A program made the translations under genes and the position numbers. From Tyto alba (Eukaryota > Chordata > Aves > Strigiformes > Tytonidae): DNA of 64,000 nucleotides. Shown here piece after piece: positions 31,845 to 49,539 of this stretch. The number at the start of each line of letters is the position of its first letter. Within the stretch, counting starts at the first letter, position 1. The stretch is from positions 2,871,046 through 2,935,045 of the forward strand of contig NW_024881300.1 of NCBI RefSeq assembly GCF_018691265.1. The letters are read 5' to 3'. The notes beneath the pieces were generated by a model. That model had not been told where the DNA came from, did no database searches, and saw only the letters and a list, made by a program, of their open reading frames with translations.

Positions 31845-32332
31845 TCTACAAACAGCGAACACAGTTAAGCCCCAAAAAATGTTCTGGGCATTTTGTAACA
31901 AAACTTGCCCAACCAGTGCTTGAAGCATTTAACTGACCTGTTTCCTTTTTTTTTTTTGGTAATAAAAATCAGTCATCAGCTTGGGGCAATGCACAGTTGT
32001 AATTTTCTCCCTGGCAGCTGAGAGACACATCCCACTGTGCTACTTCCACAAGAGAACAGCTGGGAAGCTGATGGAGGAGCTGGCAGTTGTGTTGTAAGGC
32101 CCGCCCCCCCTCCACACAGCATGAAAAGCTGTCAGCCTGGATTTCTGTTTGTACAGTTAAAAAAAGTCACCTGCACCTCGCTGTGGTAGGGTAGAGCTCC
32201 TATACAGCGTGATGAAGTTAGCAGCAGCAAAGTTTGGGCTTAGCCAGGCCCCAGCTGAAAGCCTGGCTGGAAACCTGCCCCCAATCCCCCCCACTGCTCT
32301 CTTCTGTGGGACGATGGTCACACTCTGCCCCA

Positions 32333-32494
32333 TCACTCATAATAGACAAAGGAAAAATCCCAAAATCCTGCTCTGTTCGGATGCTTGTTCAGGCGCGCCA
32401 GGCTGCGATGATTGATGTATTTCACAAACTTCATCGTTTCTCTGTCTCTATAAACTAAGGCCATGCAGTTGTCCTCTGGATTCACTGTTAACAG
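32333..32494 (-). CDS. OGFOD1: OGFOD1 coding exon 13 (residues 485-537 and stop)
   Basis: Acceptor CATCTTCTAG. It encodes [20 protein letters not shown] through [11 protein letters not shown], with TGA at 32335-32333. Confidence 0.97.
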   Translation of the reverse strand: MLTVNPEDNCMALVYRDRETMKFVKYINHRSLARLNKHPNRAGFWDFSFVYYE

Positions 32495-35400
32495 CTAGAA
32501 GATGAAAATAAGGGAGGAAATTAATTTCACAAAAATGGCTTTGGTATCGGTTCCTCGGAAGAAACAAAATGGTTTCAAAAGCAGCCAAACCAAGGTCTGG
32601 AGCTAGGAAATTAACTGTGTCACTATTTTCATTTTAACACCCTTCCACCTGAAGCACTTTGCCAGCAAGGTTCAGCCCAAGGCAGCCTGGTTGTCTTAGT
32701 CTGGCCGTTCAGTGCTCTGGCTTGTACTGCTACTGACTGTGATCCTAGTGAACAGCCTGTCCCTGGAAAAGCAGCCCCCTGGCCTCCCCAGTGCCCCCGG
32801 GTGCAGGCAGGATGAGGCACTGGGAGCTCGGGTGCCAAGCTTTCAGCGAATGCTGGCCTTGAAGCTGAAGCCAGAGCTCTGCCCCGTGCAGGAATCCAGG
32901 CAGGAAGGCTCCAGTGCAGCACCCAGCACCCCCAGGATTACGGTGACGTTACAACAAAGTCTAGTGATGTCTCTCCACCCTCAACAATTTTATCAAATTT
33001 GCAGCTAGCAACTACGGGCCTTACCTCTTCATCTTCACCTTTAGCGATGTAGGAAGTAAAGCCTCCATATTCTGGATCCCAGTCTTAAAAGAGAAAAGAA
33101 AGACCCTTAGAAAGTTCAACACTGTCCAGGCTGTCTACAGCCTTCCTGGTGATGCTGGTTTTCCACCCCACTCTGCACAGTTACTGGATACAGGACGATC
33201 CCCAGTTTACCTACTGACAGTCTACATTTTTTTTTTTTCCCCTCCTCTTCAGAAGCAACTTGAAGCAAATGTACTGGATTTGCCCTTTACCACAGACAGG
33301 CCATTTAAGGTTGCTTGGCACTCTGCTCCTCACATGCAGAGCATTTTGCCTTAGCAGATATGCAAAAGTGTTTCCATACAATTACCAACATGTGCCGGGT
33401 GGTTTCAGCTGTGCATTCTGGGCTCAGCTGGCCCAAAGTGCTTATGTTTAGCTTTTTGTTTTCACCACTATCTCAACAAACAATCGACCAAAAATGCCTA
33501 GACATGCCTGAAGTAACTTTTGAAAACCCTAGGCTTTGTGAATTGGAGGTGGTGATAATTCTGATGCGAAAAGGGGCGAAATGGAACACTTTCAGCAGGT
33601 ATCCTGGCCACCAGACCCTCCACCATGCCCAGAGCCCCGGCTCAGCGCCAGGAAAGGTCTGGGAGGAGCAGCTGTGCCCTCTGTCCACACGCCACCTCCC
33701 GGCTCCGGCGGGAAAGGTCAAAGCTGATCCCAAGGCCACACTCAAATCTTTGCGTAAAACTACTGAAACCAGGGCTTATGCAGAAGCAAGGACTAGGAGG
33801 AAGTCTACAGAGCCCTTCTGTGCAGGAAAAAGCAGGGAGATCTTGGCTGTTGTAACACTGCTGAGAATTCAGAAGTCCTACCTTTAGGCAAACCTTGTAA
33901 GGAGAGCCTGACGTCGCTGTTTTGTCCACTTACCCTCACAGCCACAGAAGAAGAGCAGGTCGAGAGCAAATTCTGTTGCTTGAGTGTCATGGACTAGAGT
34001 ATAGTGCCCGTGGGTCCAGCGCCTCAGCTCCCCTGCACACACGGGAGTACCCGAGCCTAGGAGAGGGAACCAGCAAGCCAGGGGCAAACAGTGAGGCTGT
34101 GCAATAGCTGCCGCCTGCGCAGCTTGAGGCACGGGGGGGCGAGCCCCTGCCCTGCCACGCCACCGGGAAACTGTCTTGGCTGGCCCCAGCAAAGCGTAAA
34201 GAAAGCAAACCCACAGATCTCAGGTTAACTTTTTTCTACAGGTGGCTCTGAATTATGTACTCTAAACAACACAAAGGACTGGGGTCAAGCTATGATGGTT
34301 TAACCAGTTCCTCCTTTGTTTTGTCCCTCCCTGCATTTGCAGTAGAGCTCTGAACCTCAAGAGCCAGCGACTGCTCTGGAGTATGTTGAAATGACCAGAA
34401 GCTTCAGTGAAGAAAGATATTGCTCTGAACTCACTCTTCATCTGCCATCCCAGGAGGTACATCAGAATCTGGGGAAGCCTTTTTTTTTTTTTTTTTCCCC
34501 TCATTTCTCTAGCTCGGTTTTTAATCCATGCAGCCCCAAACTATGCCATCCTCATCTGTGAGTTTAAAATCACACGGCGGGGCCATGGCAGAGAGGCAAA
34601 ATGGCTAGCCGCGAAAATCAGAAAAACAAAGCCTTCGTACCAGGTAAGTGTTCTGGTGGGATTTTCAGTAGGACTTGTTTTTTTAATTACCTTTTATTCC
34701 AGTGTCCACTAACTTGCCTGACTCAGTGCAAGATGAGCGTTTTCAAAAATTCTACCTTTAAACTTCAAAGCCACTGTTTTCAATAAACAGCTGTTTAAAT
34801 AGCGCTTTAAATAAATTTTGGAGCCACGAATCCAAAATTAATCTGATCTTTTATAGCAATGATATCTCAATGATGCCAACTAAGTGGTTATTCAGGCTGG
34901 CAGCATTTTCTGGAAGGTTAAATCCTAGTTTTACGTATTGGTTTTCTAATTCTAATTATCTTCTGATCTGCTTAACTTTTTCTCCTTTTGGTTTGGTCTT
35001 ATACAAGAATCTACTTTATATGAAGCAGGACCATAACTACTGGCAAAAGATTATTGGGCAATTAATTAACACCCTGTCTCCTCACCCATGCTGTAACTGC
35101 CACAAAAGTCCCACCCTCAAGACTTAAGCCTGCATCTTCAAGTTAGTCTTTATTCCAAATTCTTTTGCAACGGTCACTTATTTTGGATACCCAGTCTGAC
35201 ACGATTCAAGTCCCATGTTTGTGCTGGTGCCTTGTGCTGGCTGCAGTACGAGATGAAATGCTAGTTCCATGAAAACCATTGGGAATTCTCCTGCCAACAC
35301 CCTTAACGTCAGGGTTCTGCTCAAGTCCCTTTGTGCTGCTGCTGCTGGACTTACCATTCTGCGTCTCACTGTCTTGTGCTTCGGGGCTGGTGTCTGGCTG

Positions 35401-38400
35401 CTGGGGATTGCTGTCAGCGTGTTGTTCAGCCTCTTCCTGCTCCAGTTTGGGACTGCTGTGCCCAGCCGTGTCTACTGCTCTTCCTTCCCCAGCACCTTCA
35501 TCCTCATCAGAGGGAGCCAGGAAGTGCAGCTTTAGGCCAGTGAAGTTGGAAAGCAGTAAAAACAAGGCCTCAGAGCGTAAGAACTGCAGGAATTTCTTCA
35601 GGATGTCAGGAAGGCTGTCTTCCTCTGCTGCCTCATAGAGTCTGAAAGACAGCAGAGGTATCAGCAGATAACGTCTCCTTGTTGGAGAATCAACAAGGAC
35701 CACGTCCACGGGGGCATCAGCCAGTGCAGCCTCAGGGCAGGTCCTGCTTGGCCTGATCAATAGGGGCAGGATGCCATCGTTCCCCACCTTTTATTGGCCG
35801 GACCCCGGCTACTCCACTGGATGTCTTTGTTCTGCAAAGCTTCGCACAGGAGTTGGTATTTCTCTTTCTAGGAGAGAAAGACAGTGCAGGAACTTTAACA
35901 TTTAGCTCCCAGGTCTCCCTTGGTGCGCTAACAGCAGCAACCCCCTGCTCTCGGATAAGGCACTCTAATTTTTTTTGAACTTGTTTAAGGCACCCAAGGA
36001 CTGCTGAACAGAGGGGCACAGCCTGGGTGGGCATCATGTCTTTTCAGTGCCCGTGACCAACAGGTATCAAATGCTACTTGGATTGTTTGCTGGGTGAGAA
36101 TGCAGCTTCAGTGAGATATGGATGTCCAGTAAACCAGAGGTAAATCAGCCTTCAGAAGCAAAGCTTTTCAAGTAAGACCAAAACCATTATGGGTCATTTG
36201 TTTCAGACATGAGTTCCCTAAGTGCTGCGAGAGGCTGGGAAGGACACTCTGGTCACCACAATGCTGAGAATGTTGAAGCAAAATTTGTGACTTTTGACAA
36301 GTCTGTATGCAGCAGTGTACAGGCAGGCAGAGGGGATCCACCCACAGAACGGATGAGGTTGGAAGGGACCTCTGGAGGTCACCTGGCCCGCTCCCTGACA
36401 GGGAGTGAGGTTAGAAGGTGTTTTAGTTGACGGCCGAACAAGGCAGGCCTTTCCCAGTCTGCAGAACATGTGGCACCCACCAGCTCTGTGACCTCTTCCA
36501 GCAGACCACTTCACACCAAACCACTGGGCTCACCTTAAGAAAATCTTTCAGAAGAATTTCTGATCGCTCCTCAAATTCCTCCTGGATTTGAGCTTGGGAG
36601 TCCATGTCCAAATAAACTAGATTGATCCACTCATACAAGATTTCATGCTGGAAGGGAAACGGATTTGAATGGTGAAGAGTAAAAACGATTCCCCAACTCC
36701 CCCTTGCCCAGCTGGCCACAGGGCTGGATTCCTCCACATGCACACTACATTCCTTTTTTTTTTTCCCCCAGTTGCACCACGAGTATTTGCTGCCTTCTCT
36801 GCACTATTGTAGGTATGTAAAATGTACAGAGTCAAGAAAGATACACAAGAAAGAAACCAGCTATGAATTTATGGACAAGAAACAAAAAGAGGGAATGGGC
36901 TAAATTAAAGATTAAAGCATCCCCAAGCATCAATGCATTCCAGAACAGGTATTCCAGGGGCGTTAAAGAAACAGAAATGCAGGTAAGCAGATCTAGGCCT
37001 GTTACTCACATCATAGGGGATGTGCGGGCCCCTGGGCAAGGGAGCTTCACTGTGGCGCGCAGGTCGGACTATTGATGGGCCGTGAAACCAGCCGCTCACT
37101 GACAGGCGGCACTTCTCCTCAGACAGAACTTCTGACACCTGGAACAACGTTGAGCAGTGTGTTACTGTTTAGACTACAAAACATTTAAGGACCAGCTGTA
37201 ACAGGCACCATGTGGACTCGTCAGAGGAGACGGACCTGACTCCAGAGAACCCACCGCATACACAGAAGGGTCAGACAAGGGCTAGACCAGGCAGGATTAT
37301 TCTTGGTTTACAGAACGAGGCTTTAAAACAAACTTTGATGCTCAAGCCCATTGTAGATTTCCAGAATCCCAGTCCAAGCTTTTACTCCAAGCTCCTAGCA
37401 GAATCCATTCCCTCTCTCAGAGCTCTGAGTCATTCCGTTATTAAAAGTAATGGTATTTTAGTTTTCTACCGTTTGTTCTGTCGAAGAACCAGCTACCACA
37501 GGCTGTGAAAATCAGCTGTCACAGCTTCATCTGGAAACTCAACATCTGCCTGATGCTTTTGGCTCTGGAATAAAGGTCTACCTATCTGTCAGAATAAGAG
37601 CAGCCCTCTATCCTGGCATGTAACCTGATCTGTGGAAACTCTTGGTTTTCAAAGTGATGGCCACTGTTAAATCTTCAACAAATTGCACACTAAAGTAAAT
37701 TGGGCTAAATTGAACAACTGCACCTTCTAGGGTGCTGTAATATAAGGGACGTTTGAAGAGAAAGCCGCACCATATAACTGGTTGCTGGCCACAAGCCATG
37801 AATTTTTCAATAGCACATAAAGACTTTTTGCTGGCTTTTTTTTTTGTTTGTTTGCTTTGTTTTCTAGACCAGGTTGATGGAACAGGAGGAAGAAACAGTC
37901 CATTCCAAAAAGGTTTTGGCTCTTACTGTTACAGAGCTGTAGTGGCCCTTTCCTTGCATGACAGAGGTGTTCTAGATTATTTGGAATGGCTACTGAATCC
38001 TAAATCACTTGGGAAACAGAAACCAGAAAACTGCCTGCCACTGAGAGGTCACAGACCCGCTCTGCTCAGCAAACACCCACAGCTGTATGTTGTCTCCCAA
38101 AGAAGTGTACACCATGAAGTCCAAAAACTGAAGAAGTGTTAGGAAGTACTACTAAGTGCTCTTTGCCCAATGTCTAAGAGGGCTTTAAGGCTGGCACATG
38201 CTGTGAAGGCGTCGTATCAGTCTGGCCCCTACACTGTCCTGTACCGGTAATTCCTAGGCTCTGCTCTTTACTGACAAGAGGTCAAAGAAATGATTCAGTG
38301 CTCCAGCAAATGCTCTGGGCACAACCAGTGAAGTCCAGATTTGGGAGGCTTTAATTCACAGCACTCCCAGTTAAGCTTAATGTTTATTTTAAAAATAAAT

Positions 38401-41400
38401 TTATTATTTAAGCTGAGCTTATTGCCTGTGTTAACAGTATCAGAGACAGCACACAGGACTCTGAATAGCGCTAGTGTGTGTAGGGCAGTAGGAGGCAGTC
38501 ACAAAGCTAACCGGAATATGGATTTTCATGACAAGATTAAATCACTACCTGAAAACAATTAAGGCAGTGACCAAGTAGGTGCTTTTGTTAGTTAACTGTA
38601 AGACATCAACGACACAAAAATAAAACTTTAAGCAGTCTAGGCAAGGACCTGCCCAACCTACATCTTCCTCTCCAACCTTCTGCTCTTTGGCCCAGTTTGT
38701 TACAGCCCGTGGTAATCAGAGGTGTTGCCAATGTCAGTCAGGTGTTTGTACCACACAGCTACACAGACTGTTCACCCTGTTCCCAGGCACCTTCCTGAGA
38801 AGTGCCACCAAGTGCTACTTAACCATGGCAGCATTTCTACTGCAGGGCACTGCGCTACATCTGTGCTACTGAGGGAGTAAAGCCACATCTGCATAGTGCC
38901 CTGTTGGCAAGGTGAGGTGCTGAGGAGCTCTCCCGGAGCAAAGTCATGGCATTTGCATGAAAAATGTGAGCTAGTTTAAAACAAGCAAACGAAAACCTCT
39001 CTCGTCACCACAGCCAAATCCACAGCAGTGGCTTGCCAGGATAGCAACACAAAATAGAAATTCCCAGGATGATGAAGCCAGACTGACAGTTTAAAGCTGG
39101 CTTTGTCAGTTCTTGTCCTCCTTGAAGTCATGCCTTTAACACACAGCACTTAGCATGAGTATCCACTCTACCTGTACTACTTCTCCCGTTCCCTTCTCCC
39201 TCCCCGTCAGGATTGTAATAACACACAGAGTGAATAACCACAACAATGAGAATCAAGAAATGACCAAGAGACAACTCCTTGCCTGGTGGAAAGAGACTGG
39301 AGACACTTCAAAGAAAACCAGTGTGTTCCACGAAGGCACTAATGACTTGACGATTTGCTGTGGCTGAAAGTGTTCTGAGAAGGAAGAAAACATACTCTGG
39401 TTAAGATATGAACTCACTAGAAAGTGCCATTTCTCTCTGTGCCATTGTGACTGGCGAGACACCTGGGTGTAAGGGATGGAGCTCAGAGATAGGGCTCGGT
39501 GAGGAATCAGTGGATGTCTACTGATGGAAAGGGAAGTTATCACCAGTGATTTAGAGTTCCAAGCACAGTTGCTGGCATAACTTCCATCATGCCTCCACTC
39601 TTGGCCCGCACAAAAAAATGGAAAAAAAGTATGCTTCTTTGTCTGCCATCACCCATTAGTACTGACTGCAAAGCCCGCTACAGCCCATCTCTAAGGTGCA
39701 AATTTTATCTGTACATCAGCTTATCTGGACAAAGGAGAAACTCTTTATCTCCCTTCTACTGTCTGAGGAGGGAGCTGCTGCAAGGGGTGTGGAAGCTTCA
39801 TCTTTTTCAGCTGTCTCGGGCTGAGCTTGGAGCTCTTACCATCAGTGCTAAACAGGTCCAGCGTTCCCCCGTCGCTTTGCTCCCAGGGTGGGACGAGGTA
39901 CAGGATGAAAGCAATTCTCCGGCCTTCCAGCTCGTCGTCGTGGCACAGCAAGACATCTGCAAACACACACGTTTTGCTGCAGTAGAGCCTTCCCAGCACA
40001 CGCTTGATTCATGCCAATGGCTGCTTCCCAGCTTTGTCCCCGCAAGAACACAACAAGAAAAAACATGCTCTTTCCAAGAACTGCATTTACACTCGTCAGC
40101 ATCACCAGCCCAAGGTTTGCAAGATTAAATTCTGTGGGCTTGTGCTGCAATTGGCAGATTAGCCCACTCTGAAGGTACAGGCAGTTATAACTCATCATCC
40201 ACCCCTCCCCGGCTGCCACCAGGCACAGTGGATGGAGATTCCCAAGTTAAATAATGATTCAAGCTCTTTTAAATATAGAGCTGCCCTTTGAGTAGGTTTG
40301 TTGCTGGAACAGAAGGAGGGGGAGCCCTGGGAACATAAAAGCTGGACTAACAACTGCTTGTGCAAAAGACTTTAAAAGCAGAGTTGGGAGCAGTAAAAAT
40401 TTTCTCCTTCCAACAGTGAATTTTCATGACTAGTCAGAGTTGCAACCTGGACTCACCAAGGTGATGTTTTAGCACCAGACTTCACAAAATCAACTGTAGC
40501 GTTAGGAAGCTGAACATGCCACCCTTTTGCAAGGGGGCAGGCATGCAAACACAGGCTGAACATCTCCGAAAAGGTGCGGGCTTGCAACAGCCCTGGGCCC
40601 AGTTAAAGCCATCAGCAATAGAACTAGAGCAACCGTTTTGCCATAATTTGTACTTTATATTCTGAGACTATGACTTGCTGCTGCTAGCTTCTGGGACCCT
40701 CTGGAACTGGAAAGGGGTTGGGGTGGGTTATGTAATTAGGCATTCTATAGACCTATTGTTCCCTACACACCCACAGAAACTTTAGGGAAAAGGCCGTTTA
40801 TAGACTGACCAGTGTATTCATATTTAGCACAAGAGATGTCAATAGTTGGCTCCAGCTCAATCTGGGTCACAGCAGAAAGCCACGCTCGGAATTCATCACA
40901 CATGACATGCCTGAGAAGACAAGCACAAGGTAAAGCATCCTCCAGCGTTATAAAACACATCACTATGGCCTAAACTAATTTAACACCTCCCCTCCAGCTG
41001 TGTAAACAGCTAAGGGTGCTGCTGCTACTGCCGGTGATGGCGTATTCCTGGGGAACCACACCAGAGCTGGCCAGGAACACAGTCCAGTATTCACAACGTT
41101 GCTGAGATTAACAAGCAGCGAGCATGAAATCCGTTGTAAGGGGAACGGGGAAGCATTTCAGAAGTGACAGATAGGGGAGGTCTGAATTGGATTGCACTCC
41201 TCCGAGGAAAACTGGTAACTGTCTGCAGGGCCACGACGTGCATGGAGGAGAGGCAGCTACTGAGGGCCAGTTCCCCGCCCCGCTGCCCCTCGCCTTCTCG
41301 GGGGAGCCAGTCGGGGCTTCCCCCCTCCCCGAGCGGGCCCACCCGGAGCTAGCAAAGCTTTACCTCAGCGCGGCGACGTGGGGCTCCGGCCTTCCCCCCA

Positions 41401-41883
41401 GCTCCTCGGACTGCGGCGGCCCATGGAAGAGAAGGAGAGCCGGGGGGGTGAGGGCCGGGCGGCGCGGCACGGCGCGGCCCGGCCCGCCCGGCGCCCACCT
41501 GCCGCAGCGAGAGGAGGTCGTTCCGCCGCCCGCGGAAGTCGAGGCCCAGCAGCTCATCGCGTAGCGCCTCCGCGAAGGCTGGGCTCGCCAAAAAGCCGGG
41601 GATGACGCCGTGCCGGAACGGGGCCGGATCCACCACCGCCGCCGCCGCCTCTGCAAGGCAACCGCCGCCGGTAAGGGGAGGAGGGGGGACCCGCCGCCGC
41701 GCAGCCCGGGCCGGGGGAGAGGGGCCCCGTACCGCGGCGGAGCGGCTCCCCGCGGCCCCAGCTCGCCGCCGCCCGCTCCCTCAGCGCCGCGTCCCTGAGG
41801 GCAGCACACAGCTCAGCGCGGGCCTCCCGCTTCCCGCGCTTCTGCCCCGCCGCCGCTACCGCCCCGCGCCGCTTGGCCGCCAT
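32333..41883 (-). CDS. OGFOD1: OGFOD1, ribosomal protein prolyl hydroxylase (complete, 13 coding exons, 537 aa)
   Basis: 2-oxoglutarate- and Fe(II)-dependent oxygenase of the Tpa1/OGFOD1 family, known to 3-hydroxylate a proline of ribosomal protein uS12 (RPS23). Joined exons give 537 aa (human 542 from memory). The N-terminal double-stranded beta-helix carries the iron triad H156-x-D158 ([10 protein letters not shown]) and H219 (VSFHQ), and the 2OG-binding R231 ([10 protein letters not shown]). A Ser/Glu-rich linker (about 372-424) joins the non-catalytic second beta-helix (425-537), ending [11 protein letters not shown]. The N-terminus is basic ([15 protein letters not shown]), fitting nuclear localisation. 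Exons in gene order: 41733-41883, 41499-41650, 41364-41410, 40810-40910, 39840-39956, 39283-39374, 37010-37138, 36534-36647, 35788-35867, 35355-35641, 33934-34056, 33025-33083, 32333-32494. Intron 6 has a GC donor. The start has an excellent context (GCAGCATGG). It shares a divergent promoter with NUDT21. Confidence 0.98.
33025..33083 (-). CDS. OGFOD1: OGFOD1 coding exon 12 (residues 465-484)
   Basis: A 59-base exon, acceptor TCTCTTTTAAG, donor GTAAGG. It encodes [19 protein letters not shown]. Confidence 0.96.
33934..34056 (-). CDS. OGFOD1: OGFOD1 coding exon 11 (residues 424-465)
   Basis: Acceptor CTCTCCTAG, donor GTAAGT one base into Asp465. It encodes [18 protein letters not shown] and [13 protein letters not shown] of the second beta-helix. 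Confidence 0.97.
35355..35641 (-). CDS. OGFOD1: OGFOD1 coding exon 10 (residues 328-424)
   Basis: Acceptor CTGTCTTTCAG, donor GTAAGT one base into Gly424. The conserved [20 protein letters not shown] is followed by a disordered Ser/Glu/Gln-rich linker from about 372. Confidence 0.97.
35788..35867 (-). CDS. OGFOD1: OGFOD1 coding exon 9 (residues 302-328)
   Basis: Acceptor TCTCTCCTAG, donor GTGGGG two bases into Arg328. It encodes [19 protein letters not shown]. Confidence 0.96.
36345..36412 (-). repeat. CR1 retroposon fragment in OGFOD1 intron 8
   Basis: GAGGTTGGAAGGGACCTCTG followed by GAGGTCACCTGGCCC and CTCCCTGACAGGGAG is the reverse complement of the CR1 3' region and is much less diverged than the copy at 4688. 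The sense 3' end points to lower coordinates, the same direction as OGFOD1. Confidence 0.9.
36534..36647 (-). CDS. OGFOD1: OGFOD1 coding exon 8 (residues 264-301)
   Basis: Acceptor CCCTTCCAG, donor GTGAGC, phase 0. It encodes [16 protein letters not shown] and [19 protein letters not shown]. Confidence 0.97.
37010..37138 (-). CDS. OGFOD1: OGFOD1 coding exon 7 (residues 221-263), 2OG-binding R231
   Basis: Acceptor GTTGTTCCAG, donor GTGAGT, phase 0. [12 protein letters not shown] holds the 2-oxoglutarate-binding arginine and closes the catalytic beta-helix. Confidence 0.97.
39283..39374 (-). CDS. OGFOD1: OGFOD1 coding exon 6 (residues 190-220), iron ligand H219
   Basis: Acceptor CTTCTCAG. It ends ...SPVSFHQ at CAG followed by GCAAGG. 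Exon 7 begins VSEVLSEEK in phase 0, so the donor is GC (39282-39281); the next GT would shift the frame. Confidence 0.96.
39840..39956 (-). CDS. OGFOD1: OGFOD1 coding exon 5 (residues 151-190), iron ligands H156 and D158
   Basis: Acceptor GTGTTTGCAG, donor GTAAGA. It carries the HxD motif in [20 protein letters not shown], then [14 protein letters not shown]. Confidence 0.98.
40810..40910 (-). CDS. OGFOD1: OGFOD1 coding exon 4 (residues 117-151)
   Basis: Acceptor GTCTTCTCAG, donor GTCAGT one base into Asp151. It encodes [20 protein letters not shown] and SCAKYEYT. Confidence 0.97.
41364..41410 (-). CDS. OGFOD1: OGFOD1 coding exon 3 (residues 102-117)
   Basis: A 47-base exon, acceptor GCCGCCGCAG, donor GTAAAG two bases into Arg117. 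It encodes [15 protein letters not shown], the counterpart of SDDLKKRREPHISTL in human as I recall it. Confidence 0.93.
41499..41650 (-). CDS. OGFOD1: OGFOD1 coding exon 2 (residues 51-101)
   Basis: Acceptor TTGCCTTGCAG, donor [26 protein letters not shown] and LLGLDF match the family's conserved N-terminal helix region. Confidence 0.95.
41733..41883 (-). CDS. OGFOD1: OGFOD1 coding exon 1 (residues 1-51)
   Basis: Starts MAAKRRG; ends one base into Glu51 before GTACGG. It is Ala/Arg-rich and poorly conserved, as in other species. A at -3 and G at +4 support this ATG. Confidence 0.94.
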
Positions 41884-41903
41884 GCTGCCACCCCCCCCGC
41901 CAC

Positions 41904-41920
41904 ACTACAGCTCCCAGCGG
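41904..41920 (+). promoter_or_regulatory. ZNF143/STAF-type motif
   Basis: ACTACAGCTCCCAGCGG fits the vertebrate promoter motif ACTACAnnTCCCAG bound by ZNF143. It sits about 20 bases upstream of the OGFOD1 start codon. Confidence 0.75.
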
Positions 41921-41969
41921 CCTCCGCGCCAACCGGGGCGCGGAGGAGGCGGGGCCTCGCCCCACCGGG

Positions 41970-41974
41970 CCAAT
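41970..41974 (+). promoter_or_regulatory. CCAAT box
   Basis: GGGCCAATGAG matches an NF-Y site in the middle of the divergent promoter. Confidence 0.65.
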
Positions 41975-42034
41975 GAGGGAGGAGTGCGGCCGCGAAGAGC
42001 CAGCGACGCGGCGGGAGCAGAGCGGCTCCGCTCT

Positions 42035-42124
42035 ATGGTGGCGCCGGAAGTGAGGCGGGCGGTTCCGGTGCGCGGCCTGGCGGGCAGGTTAATGGCGGAC
42101 GCCGTTCCCGCCGCTGAGCACTGA
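42035..42124 (+). other. Upstream open reading frame ahead of NUDT21
   Basis: ATG at 42035 (with a second in-frame ATG at 42092) reads 29 codons to TGA at 42122-42124, 20 bases before the NUDT21 ATG. Whether it is in the mRNA depends on the transcription start, which the sequence does not fix. Confidence 0.5.
42044..42052 (+). promoter_or_regulatory. ETS/GABP site
   Basis: CCGGAAGTG is the consensus ETS core, common in housekeeping CpG promoters. It lies about 90 bases upstream of the NUDT21 ATG. Confidence 0.65.
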
Positions 42125-42144
42125 GCGCCTTCCTCGCCGCCGCC

Positions 42145-49274
<7,130 letters not shown>

Positions 49275-49526
49275 ATTTCTGTCTACCTGAAGAGTCTGAT
49301 AGAAGAAGCCGTCTCTGTGAGCACAGCTTTAAGATGTAGAGAAAAGAATACATGTGACGCAAGGATTTTTTTTTTTTTATGTCATTCTTTTCCTGAAGGG
49401 CCACTAAACTTTCTATTGTATGAATAGAGAAGTGAATCTCAGCTGTTTAGGTAGTGGGATGGCAATGTGATATCAGTGTTTTAATCACTTTTCGTTGTAA
49501 TACTCACCAAATTTTTTTTGTACAAC

Positions 49527-49532
49527 ATTAAA
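49527..49532 (+). promoter_or_regulatory. Likely NUDT21 poly(A) signal (ATTAAA)
   Basis: ATTAAA about 250 bases after the stop, followed by a GT-rich stretch (TCTTGGGTGTCTTTTCTGTT). UGUA motifs lie upstream at 49417-49420, 49496-49499 and 49519-49522. AATAAA at 49780-49785 and further copies near 50205 and 50707 could serve longer forms. Confidence 0.6.
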
Positions 49533-49539
49533 CAAAATG

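Larger units (their letters stand above)
41884..42144. promoter_or_regulatory. Bidirectional CpG promoter of OGFOD1 and NUDT21
   Basis: Only 261 bases separate the two divergent start codons. The interval is CpG-rich, without a TATA box, and holds a ZNF143-type site, a GC box (GAGGCGGGGCC near 41945-41955), a CCAAT box at 41970-41974 and an ETS site at 42044-42052. The island extends into both first exons, about 41270-42440. Coupled transcription of the two genes is inference from this layout. Confidence 0.9.
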
